A stretch of 64,000 bases of DNA from Procambarus clarkii (lineage: Eukaryota; Arthropoda; Malacostraca; Decapoda; Cambaridae), in contig NC_091188.1 of assembly GCF_040958095.1 (NCBI RefSeq), forward strand, positions 8,793,236 to 8,857,235, written 5' to 3'. The notes beneath the pieces were generated by a model. The model had not been told where the DNA came from. It did no database searches and saw nothing but the letters and a program-made list of their open reading frames with translations. The stretch's first letter is position 1. Every line of letters starts with the position of its first letter. This document shows, piece after piece, positions 56,051 through 64,000 of this stretch. The position numbers and the translations under genes are program-made.

Positions 56051-56630
56051 TCGGGTGAGGGAGGGAGTGGGATGGAACACCCCACCCACTCCCTCCTGGG
56101 ATGGATGGATGGTTCTACATGCATTAGCTGTAGAACTAGACCTCGTGTTGGAAAATGAGTAATATTGTTCGGCTGGTATACTAGTTAATTAAAAAAAATG
56201 ATTATAGTCCGCCTACAGTCTGTAGCTACAGTCTTTATGTGCATAATGAAGCTTAAATACTCCTACTTCGTTATTGTTTAAATACAGAATTTGTTTCCAG
56301 CGTTATACGTAACCTGTTGCGCTAGGGGGTCGCGGCGCACCAGTTCAATCCCCTCGCATTGTCTCCAATATTATATGTGTACAATTAATCCTACACGCAA
56401 CTCTGCAGGAGAGGAGACTTGAGTCAAGCGACAGGGTTCACTTAGGAGAAATCCAGCTTGATTAGTCAATTGGCGTGTCTTTAATTACGGGAGATTTGTG
56501 AAATTAACCAAGCTGGGCCCCGAGGGAATACCCTGCACGCCAGAGTCAAGAGCAATTATGATGTGTGTTGCGTGAGAGGTTACTACTGTAAGTGGCTGGT
56601 TGTGGACTATTTTCGCGCGCTCTGTAATCT
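56051..56630. other. Unassigned sequence
   Basis: No feature recognised. Confidence 0.4.
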
Positions 56631-56631
56631 G

Positions 56632-56632
<1 letters not shown>

Positions 56633-56730
<98 letters not shown>

Positions 56731-56768
56731 CGTGCGTGTGTGCGCGTGCGCGTGTGCGCGCGTGTGCG
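56633..56768. repeat. (TG)n grading into (CG/TG)n
   Basis: About 44 TG dinucleotides, then gcgcgcgcgtgcgtgtgtgc. Alternating purine-pyrimidine throughout, so Z-DNA-prone. Confidence 0.95.
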
Positions 56769-56851
56769 GCCCTCTGGTGAACGGTGGGGTCCTTGTTAAT
56801 GTTCTCCCCTTCCTTCGTTCTTTCCTTCCGTCCTTCTAAATCCTTTCTTCC

Positions 56852-56940
56852 TTCCCCCCCCCCCCTCTCCTCCCCCCCCTCCTCCTCCCCCCCCCCTCCT
56901 CCTCCCCCCCCCCCTCCTCCTCCCCCCCCTCTCCTCATTC
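56852..56940. repeat. C-run/CTCCTCC tract
   Basis: Repeated cctcctcc and runs of 6-9 C. The complementary strand is G-rich. Confidence 0.93.
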
Positions 56941-57004
56941 TGCCGGCTCCTCGTGACCTCACTCCCGCTGACCCTGTAGAAGCACACTTGTGTACAATGT
57001 GGTG

Positions 57005-57225
57005 TGTGGGGAGCTATACAGTTGGCTTCGTTTTCGACTCTGAATCGGGATTCCAGGTTCGATTCTCGAGCGGGACAGAAATGATTGGGCACGTTTCCTT
57101 TCACCTAATGCCTGTGTTCACCCAGTAGTAAATAGGTTGTGGGGATACATCCTGGAGGCTGTCAGTATTTCCTCCTGTATATATATTTACAGGCTTCCTG
57201 TCTTCGACAAACCGAATTATCTATG
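57005..57225 (+). mobile_element. SINE, family S2
   Basis: ttggcttcgttttcgactct, aatcgggattccaggttcga (B box), gcgggacagaaatgattggg, cctttcacctaatgcctgtg, ttcacccagtagtaaatagg, then a short tatatatat and aggcttcctgtcttcgacaa. Full S2 layout. Confidence 0.87.
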
Positions 57226-57590
57226 TAGGGATGAGCTCTAGGGGGGCCCTGTTGGGTCACAGAGCCTTGTCCCCTCCAGTTTGACTCTTCCCGTTTGGGA
57301 ATTAGCGTTTAAATTTGAGTACCAAACCTAAAAATTATATGAATTGATGTTGCTATAAGGTTCCACGTTGGTATTAATTGATCTATCAAAACACTTCTCA
57401 TTCTCTTCTTTTTCTTTTCTTGTGAGACCTTTGGTCGGTGAGGTCACATTAACGCCCCAGCCAGCCAGCCAGTGTTTTCTGTCTGGATCTTGTCTGCCTT
57501 GACTTGACACTAGTTTGTTCAAGTTTACTTCCTTCCACAGTCCTAGTCATTCACTTACACAATGCTTGTCAGCACACACATACACACACA
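57226..57590. other. Unassigned sequence
   Basis: No feature recognised. Confidence 0.4.
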
Positions 57591-57593
57591 CAC

Positions 57594-57594
<1 letters not shown>

Positions 57595-57672
<78 letters not shown>
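57595..57672. repeat. (TA)n microsatellite
   Basis: About 38 TA dinucleotides, preceded by a short CA run and followed 28 bp later by a (CA)n tract. Confidence 0.97.
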
Positions 57673-57676
<4 letters not shown>

Positions 57677-57697
57677 AAAAAAATTGTGGTCGTTTTT

Positions 57698-57699
<2 letters not shown>

Positions 57700-57759
<60 letters not shown>
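57700..57759. repeat. (CA)n microsatellite
   Basis: About 29 CA dinucleotides. With the TA tract it forms a compound microsatellite flanked by CA on both sides. Confidence 0.97.
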
Positions 57760-57762
<3 letters not shown>

Positions 57763-58500
57763 GTGTTACATATGAAGTTGGGTAGTTAATAGTGCACAAT
57801 TTACCCCTTGTGGGTGGTGCTTCCCTGCGCCATAACGATTAATCCTAGACACACAATAATTGGCCGATAAATCTGAGCCATTAGACTAACCGAACTGTGG
57901 CACTCTCCTTAGTTCTTGCCACAATTAGTGACTAGAATGAGTTACATTGCCCTTTGGGATTTGCTGGTAGAGTTAGTGGTCACGTGGTAGACTCATTGTC
58001 GGCTCAACAGCGTCGTGACGAGTTAACTAGCCAAGTTCAGTGTACTCTTAATAACATACCATCGTTGGGCTACTTCCTTCATCCGTCTCTGGTCCAGAAC
58101 CATTTGTTTACATTTGAGATTCGGGAGGAAGAAGGTGTTTGAGGTCAAATCTAACTATTTAATATATAATTAATTTAGCAGATTCATTTTGTGTAACCAG
58201 CCCTGAGACTGGTGGATTTTAGTTAAATTAGCCAAAACGTTGGAGGAACGATTGTGTTGTCGCGCTTTGGTGCTTAACTCCGTTTTCTGTAAGTTTTCTA
58301 TGACTAACTAATGTAAATTAACAGCATCTTATGCCTGTTACATGAGAGATTGTATATTTGATGTAGAAATTTCCCACAAAATTTTTTGGGTGGATTTTCT
58401 TACTGCATATATTATAATAAGTACGACGGGCTTTACCACGGCAAACTTCTAAAAAAAAAAAAAAAACTCAGTGGATAACAAAGCTTGAGACAAATAGAAT
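57760..58500. other. Unassigned sequence
   Basis: A 16-base A run is at about 58451. No gene recognised. Confidence 0.45.
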
Positions 58501-58504
58501 CAAA

Positions 58505-58778
58505 ATTCTTAAACTCTTCATCCAAGAATTAAGGACTAACAAACCGAAGAGCTCTTAGATACATAGAGGAAAAATTTATTGTTTCACATTGTGTTTGTCA
58601 TGAGAAATAATCAACATAAGATAAATTATTCGTAGGTTTTCTTTGTGTAGTTTACAGAATGATTTCTCAGGGCATAGATTAAATGTGAGTCAATTTGTTT
58701 CTCTATGTACAGTCTTGTCCTCTAAGAGCTCTTTGGATTCTTAGTCCAGAATTCTTGGATTTTTGGGTTTGGGAGTTG
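58505..58778. mobile_element. Hairpin MITE-like element, diverged arms
   Basis: tccaagaattaaggactaac (58521) pairs inversely with ttagtccagaattcttgga (58741), gaagagctcttaga with ctaagagctctttgg, gtttcacattgtg with cacaaa-type aaatgtgagtc, and gagaaataatca with aatgatttctc. The arms are inverted over about 110 bp each with a short centre near 58640. No coding. Confidence 0.7.
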
Positions 58779-59015
58779 TCAGCCTGGTCTTCGCAAGGCG
58801 TGTGCTGGACCACTTGACACATCAGATTGCCGAGTTCTTCCTTGACTATGCTAGATCCACATACAAATGATCCTCTCACAGTATTCGGAATAGTATATAC
58901 TGTTACATCATTCGGGCCCTGTTCCAGAGGTCACGACCTCTCCATACGGTGCAGTCGCACCTCCACAGATCTTCAGTATCAGCTATTGATACTGGTAATG
59001 ACTCCAAAGGGCCAC
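58779..59015. other. Unassigned sequence
   Basis: No feature recognised. Confidence 0.4.
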
Positions 59016-59017
59016 CA

Positions 59018-59080
59018 CTTACGGGCTATTCATGCCCGTGCCACCTTTTGGGTGGCTTAATCTTCATCAATCAATCAGGC
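59018..59080 (-). repeat. Two-hairpin repeat, type A, copy 3
   Basis: Minus strand: gattgattgatgaagattaa, stem 1 gccaccc-aaaa-ggtggc, stem 2 CGGGC-atgaata-GCCCG, GTAA. Both stems perfect. Confidence 0.88.
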
Positions 59081-60034
59081 CCTGTTCATTTGTTTGATTA
59101 GTAAGATTTCCATCGTAGTAACTAGTGTGTACAGTATTTCTCGGTGTACTGTATTGTCTGCAGTTTTCAGATTGTTCGTGCACATATACGGTATCAACAT
59201 TTCCTTTGGATTGTGTTCTTATATTTTAGATCAGACATATTTTAATATCATGCGGGACACTTGTATATGCTTGGTATGTGTTTCTGAAGAGAAATGTGAA
59301 GGTTTTAATCTCGCAGCGGGACCAATTGATTTATCTAAGTCTCCCTTGGATGACCGTACACTGGTCACGGTTTTCTATTATATGGTTCTCGCCTATTTTT
59401 ATATTCACTCGGCTAACTCGCCTAAACTTTATTGATCGTACAGGCGCGTGAGCATGAGTGAGTGTTCCTACAAAAACGGAGATCTGGTTCAGTTGCTTAA
59501 TTTAAAAACTGTACTTGTGGTCGGTCTCAAGCCCATTGTTTATATTACGATGTGCATTGAATTTTGTAACTTATCAAGACTGTAACTTAGCTAAATGAAT
59601 GATGGGGTTCAGTCCCTGAGCCCATTATGTGTGTCTGTAAACCTTTCCACTACCGCCCACAGGATGGGGGTATGGAGATGCATAATATATGAACTAATCT
59701 AACTGGTTCAAAACGCTCCGCCTTCTCTAGCTATCTGTACCTGGAGCTTTTATGTTTTCCGACGCTTCTATTTTCTTTGTAATTAGGTTAAAGTGCCGGC
59801 TCGTATCTCAAGAGCAGCGTCTCCTCACGTGAGTGTTTCACGTGCAACCTGAACATAACGTGTTCCCCCTTAGTGCCCCCATGTACCCTGTGGGTCGGTA
59901 ACGAAGACGGTCTGTGAATCTAACATGAATTCTACACGTCATATATACAGTCTGCTTCACGACTGGGTGCCCAGGCACTAGCCCCGATGGAATAGTCTTT
60001 GGTGGAAACTGGTGACAAAAACATCAACAACTTG
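59081..60034. other. Unassigned AT-rich sequence
   Basis: A 113-codon plus frame at 59094-59435 shows no recognised domain and no splice or start context. Nothing else seen. Confidence 0.4.
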
Positions 60035-60247
60035 TAATTCGTTGTTTCGGGGACAGGCAGCCAGTGTACATATGTTATTTATATTGAGGGCCTCGTCCCC
60101 CCCCCCCCCTCTGCCCAAGGTCGAGCTATTGATGCAATCCCAACACAACACAACAGTTGACTAACTCCAGGGTACCTATTAACTGCTAGGTTCGAAACGT
60201 GCCCAACCATTTCTCTCCTGTCCGGTATTCCCGATTGCGAGTCGAGA
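60035..60247 (-). mobile_element. SINE, family S2, inverted member of a pair
   Basis: Minus strand: gttctcgactcgcaatcggg, ggacaggagagaaatggttg, gggcacgtttcgaacctagc, agttaataggtaccctggag, ttagtcaactgttgtgttgt, then a G run, gaggccctcaatataaataa and ggctgcctgtccccgaaac. It matches the plus copy that starts about 10 bp away in the opposite orientation. Confidence 0.85.
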
Positions 60248-60254
60248 ACGACCT

Positions 60255-60535
60255 AATAGGGTCACGTAGTTCGTTCTCGATTCGGAATCATGGATCCCAG
60301 GTTCGATTCCCGGGCGAGACATAAATGGTTGGGCACGCTTCCGTTCACCTAAATGCCTCTGTTCACCTAGCAGTAAATGGCTATCAGGGAGTTTGCTAAC
60401 TGTTGGGGGGATTGGCTGCGCCCTGGGGAGTGGGGGGGGGGGAAGGTCAGTATTTAGACCTTGGGATCTCGATAAAGGCCTAAGGTGTATATATATAATA
60501 TACACAGCCTGCCTGTCCCCGACAAAATTAATTAT
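60255..60535 (+). mobile_element. SINE, family S2, plus member of a head-to-head pair
   Basis: gtagttcgttctcgattcgg, atcccaggttcgattcccgg, gcgagacataaatggttggg, cgttcacctaaatgcctctg, ttcacctagcagtaaatggc, ggtcagtatttagaccttgg, ctaaggtgtatatatataat and cagcctgcctgtccccgaca. The most complete S2 copy in the window, and it shows that a TA tract is a normal internal part of the tail. Confidence 0.9.
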
Positions 60536-61608
60536 TTTCGCCCGGTGAAAAATTGTAGGGTTATGCATTCAATGCACTAACAGAAAACAGGAACTTTGGC
60601 AGGTGTTAAGGACAGACTTAGTTACAGTCTTGAACCTTTTACTCTTATAGTTGTAAATAAGTATATCCTGATATGCCTATAGTTTTTTGTTCTCACAACG
60701 CAAAAAGTAGCTTTAGAGTGTAATTAATATCAGGATTTTTTTTATCCGAGACGTTACTTGAATTGACCTGTAGTAGACCATATCCACCCTATATTTGGGG
60801 ACCTTCGACAAGCCGTCGGCTTCCTGTCCTCGAGGCCAATATAGGGTTAGTGGCCGTCAGGCAAAATTAGGAAAGATAAATCTAGTGGCCTCGATGTGAA
60901 GGTACGGAGTCGGTGGCATTTGGTAAGATCGTCCTAATCATAATTGGATATTTGCAATTGTCCATTTTGAAGGGTAACATGGTCGTAGCTTTCATGGCTT
61001 CAGCACGTAGGTGACTCCATATGTTTAATTACTATGTGCATAAAGTAGCATTTGCTGTCGTCTGCTCAATATTGAGGCCGAGCGAGCCTGAACTGTTTCC
61101 TCTCGTCTGGGGAGGTCACGTTGGACCTTCTAAAGAAGTGGTATAGACTGTCTTTTTAATAGTCTCGGTGAGATCAGCCTAATCGTGTCCGGTTTGTAAT
61201 TTTTAGTCGTGTAGACATCAACATTTTCTAGTGTGAAAGATAAGTTCGTTCTAGGACTACTGATGTTCTGGTTGTGTTCTTGGTTGTTTACGTTGTGTTC
61301 AGGTTGTAGCAGAGGTCGTTATAATCAGATACATCAGACCAAGTTGGAAGTGCACGAACAATGTGTAGTTTTGGACGACCCCATTACACGGTCGCGCAGT
61401 CAAAGATTATTTGATTATTATTTGGTTTAATTTTTATGGCCGCTTCTGATTCATTATTGATTGGGATCTGTTTTATTTTATGTATCTGCATTATGCCAGA
61501 AACTCTGCGTATTAGTAGGGTTTAAAAATGGAGAGGGATGAGTCTATACCTTCTGGAAGATCATCATTCATATATCATAAATATATAAAATAATCTAACC
61601 ACTATAAA
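60536..61608. other. Unassigned sequence
   Basis: No gene recognised. A 65-codon plus frame (61233-61430) has a hydrophobic start but no other support. Confidence 0.4.
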
Positions 61609-61610
61609 GT

Positions 61611-61738
61611 GTATCCTCACTGTTCAGCCCATCCTCACTGTTCAGCCCATCCTCACTGTTCAGCCCATCCTCACTGTTCAGCCCATCCTCACTGTTCAGC
61701 CCATCCTCACTGTTCAGCCCATCCTCACTGTTCAGTCC
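61611..61738. repeat. 18-bp minisatellite, seven copies
   Basis: Seven copies of cctcactgttcagcccat. The last is altered to cagtccgt at the border of the MITE that follows without a gap. Confidence 0.96.
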
Positions 61739-62067
61739 GTCCTCTTAAAAATAACGTCACTTTTGGCTCGTATGCGCACCGTTTAAATTTGGACGTAATT
61801 TAAAATGGAATCGACTCTCAAAAGTGACGTACTGTCCCGTTTTCTGTTAGTCGTCCGGCCAACTCAGTAAGGTTAGAAGAGGAAACTTTCAATTAACGTT
61901 TTTCATAACGTTTTGAAACTTATGAGAATTTTCTGTCCACTTAACCTATCAGAGGACCCTTAACTTACTGTTGTTGAAAAAAAAACAAATTTATTTTCAT
62001 TTTTAAATTACGTCCACTTTCAGCCATACGGGCAAACGGCCAAAAGTGATGTTATTTTTAAGAGGAC
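61739..62067. mobile_element. MITE-like element with inverted ends
   Basis: gtcctcttaaaaataacgtc at the left pairs with the inverse of gatgttatttttaagaggac at the right. The next block, cacttttggc...gtatgcgcaccgttt.../ggacgtaattt, has its inverse as aaattacgtccactttcagc...ggcaaacggccaaaagtg. The arms are about 65 bp; the middle is unpaired. No coding. Confidence 0.82.
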
Positions 62068-62345
62068 AGGTTGCACTGTTACTCTGTTGCTTAGGTACTC
62101 CACAAGTCACTGAAGAACTTTTTCTCGACTGCCTGCCAACTTTCTGGTAGTTCGCCTCTCTTAGTAGTATCTAAGGTGAGTTGGTCTGGTCCCACAACCC
62201 TCGACTTGTCCAGTTTTATGCAGGATGTTAATAGGCTGTTATACTAATTATTTATTATTATTATTAATAAGTTCCCCGTTAAGGTTGCCTGTTTGGTCTT
62301 AACTGGTTATTTTTAGAATTCTTACTCGAGGATTTAGAGAAGTTT
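62068..62345. other. Unassigned sequence
   Basis: Short (ATT)n run at 62247-62262. Nothing else seen. Confidence 0.4.
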
Positions 62346-62349
62346 CTCG

Positions 62350-62465
62350 TCTATTTCTCCACCTGCCTCTCCCCCACCTGCCTCTCCCCCACCTGCGCCT
62401 CGACCTACACCCCCCCCCCCCCCCACACCACCTGCGCCTCGACCTACACCCCCCCCCCCCACCTG
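62350..62465. repeat. Small C-rich tandem repeats
   Basis: tctcccccacctgcc repeats twice, then two copies of acctgcgcctcgacctacac followed by C runs of 10-14. Confidence 0.9.
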
Positions 62466-62740
62466 CTAACAAACCAAAAATCAACCTTTTATGACATTTC
62501 CGGTGTTATGGACACCAATTTTTCTCTTTAATCAAGCCTTTGATGCCACCTTCCGACTAAAGGCTTCGTGTGACTAATTACATTGAATTTGCAATGTTTT
62601 AGTCTTTTTCACATCCAAAATATATATATAATTCCGAAAAAAAGTTGTTATTGTAAACTTCAATTGTAATTCTTTGCGTATTTAGGCGAATACAACATTG
62701 GCAGAAATGGGTTAGGATTTAGACCGTTACATATCACTGT
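62466..62740. other. Unassigned sequence
   Basis: No feature recognised. Confidence 0.4.
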
Positions 62741-62764
62741 TTTGTGTGTGTGTGTGTGTGTGTG
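62741..62764. repeat. (TG)n microsatellite at LINE 3' end
   Basis: About 12 TG dinucleotides directly after the 3' tail of the antisense LINE copy. Confidence 0.92.
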
Positions 62765-63151
62765 TACACTCACTCAGTTGTACTCGGCTAGTTGTGCTTG
62801 CGGGTGTTGAGCTTTGGCTCTTTGGTCCCGCCTCTCAATTGTCAATCAACTGGTGTACAGGTTCCTGAGCCTACTGGGCTCTATCATATCTACATTTCAA
62901 ACTGTGTATGGAGTCAGCCTCCACCACATCACTGCCTAATGCATTCCACCTGTTAACTACTCCTGACACTGAAAAAGTTCTTTCTAACGTCCCTGTGGCT
63001 CATTTGGGTACTCAGTCTCCACCTGTGTCCCTTTGTTCGTGTTCCAATCGTGCTAAAGAGTTTGTCTTTGTCCACCCTGTCATTCCCCTGAGAATTTTGT
63101 AGGTGGTTATCATGTCTCCCCTTACTCTTCTGTCTTCCAGGGTCGGGAGTT

Positions 63152-63152
<1 letters not shown>
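62765..63152 (-). mobile_element. CR1-like LINE 3' end, antisense copy 3
   Basis: cggctagttgtgcttgcggg and ttggtcccgcctctcaattg are the tail. The coding remnant continues through caccacatcactgcctaatg, gacactgaaaaagttctttc, gtccaccctgtcattcccct and gttatcatgtctccccttac to tcttccagggtcgggag, i.e. up to the LEDRRVRGDM region. Longest of the three antisense copies. Confidence 0.9.

Positions 63153-63154
<2 letters not shown>

Positions 63155-63190
<36 letters not shown>
63155..63190. repeat. (TG)n microsatellite at LINE 5' truncation point
   Basis: About 18 TG dinucleotides. The LINE copy is therefore bracketed by TG tracts on both sides. Confidence 0.95.
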
Positions 63191-63191
<1 letters not shown>

Positions 63192-63555
63192 GGGTTTGGT
63201 TTTACGATCCAATGTTACTAATATATAGACAAGACAGAAGGTGGAGTCTTATGTAACGCAGCCTGATGGTAAGGTTGACCATTGGTACGCATCCTGGTGA
63301 GCACGGTCAGTGCACGAGTGAATATATTATTCAAACATTTTTCATTAAAAAGAAATCGTAAGTATCATCGCATGTTGGTGTTCCCGAGACACGTGAATGT
63401 GGAAACTTGTTCATTGAAAATGTGAAAATTGTGGACCATTGTGACTGGAAATTCCAACAAAAAAAGTGTTGGAATTCGGTGTGGAGAGTTGCGGATCCTG
63501 GCCACCACTCGGCCCCTGGCGCCCGCATCGTCTCAGGCGGACAGGCGTGTGTGGC
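63191..63555. other. Unassigned sequence
   Basis: No feature recognised. Confidence 0.4.
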
Positions 63556-63818
63556 GCCCACCACCACCACTACCACACCCACCAGCATCACACCCACCAC
63601 ACCCACTACCACCACACCACGACCACACCCACTATCACCACAACACACCACCACCACACCCACTACCACCACACCACCACTACACCCACTACCACACCAC
63701 CATCACACCACCACCACACCCACTACCACCACACCACCACTACACCCACTATCACACCCACTACCACACCACTACCACACCCACTACCACCAGAACACAC
63801 TACCACCACCACACACCC
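63556..63818. repeat. CACCAC/CCACTACC satellite
   Basis: Imperfect units of about 24-27 bp containing cacacccactaccaccaca. Threonine/histidine-rich frames (PTTTTPPLHPL-type) are artefacts. Confidence 0.95.
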
Positions 63819-64000
63819 GTGTCAATTCTTTCAATGATAGTATTGAATGCTGCCTCAACTGTCTCGTTCACGTCCTCCTGGGCGTATAGCCGGGGGGGGG
63901 GGGTCGATCTTCTTGAAGCTGTTTGATCTCTTCCGCGTGACACTGGTCTACTTGACATGATCCCCACACAGCCCGTGACACAAATTAATTCCCAATTTGC
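63819..64000. other. Unassigned end of window
   Basis: A G run lies at about 63891-63903. No gene recognised. Confidence 0.4.

Noticed and set aside
59094-59435. 113-codon frame
   Set aside because: No recognised motif, no start or splice context, AT-rich surroundings. Likely chance.

Overview
The window looks like non-coding nuclear DNA from an arthropod, most probably a decapod crustacean and perhaps a freshwater crayfish. Evidence: one spliced animal exon with canonical splice sites, no operon-like gene packing, many tRNA-derived SINEs, CR1/L2-like LINE relics, a Penelope-like element, hairpin MITEs, and short CCTAA/TTAGG tracts of the arthropod telomeric type. The species assignment is inference from the style of the repeats, not from a marker gene.

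Only one host protein-coding segment is convincing. It is a 144-bp internal exon at 51127-51270 (+) encoding the phosphate-binding half of a cyclic-nucleotide-binding domain, closest to the first such domain of Epac-type (RAPGEF3/4) Rap exchange factors. A possible orphan 3' exon lies at 28115-28348. All the very long open frames in the window are products of tandem repeats whose unit carries no stops.

Layout. 1-5 kb: minisatellites and SINE fragments. 5.2-8 kb: a 35-bp minisatellite with higher-order structure, split by an insertion. 8.6-10.5 kb: two hairpin elements. 13-14.1 kb: 26-bp minisatellite. 15-17.4 kb: SINEs and compound TA arrays. 18.2-19.6 kb: 23-bp and 15-bp minisatellites. 20-22.5 kb: microsatellites and repeat tails. 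22.5-23.9 kb: Penelope-like element with a 5' inversion. 24.5-25.8 kb: large fold-back. 30.1-32.4 kb: C-run minisatellite with a BamHI-type core. 34.5-35.8 kb: decayed LINE fragments on the minus strand. 36.9-37.8 kb: 24-bp minisatellite. 38.6-40.1 kb: two CR1-like LINE 3' ends followed by a SINE carrying the LINE tail. 41.2-44.2 kb: G-run and C-run minisatellites. 47.1-48 kb: GC-rich decayed coding remnant of unknown type. 49.4-50.5 kb: two antisense LINE tails. 51.1-52.5 kb: Epac-like exon followed by an intronic minisatellite. 53.5-64 kb: LINE relic, MITEs, SINEs including a head-to-head pair, and more satellites.

Three features stand out. First, tandem-repeat density is very high: about twenty unrelated minisatellite families plus long TA, CA and TC tracts, roughly a quarter of the window by my estimate. 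Second, a modular two-hairpin repeat occurs about seven times in both orientations. Third, the Penelope-like element has a junction of the kind expected from twin priming. No rRNA gene, functional tRNA gene, CRISPR array or prokaryotic regulatory site is supported.
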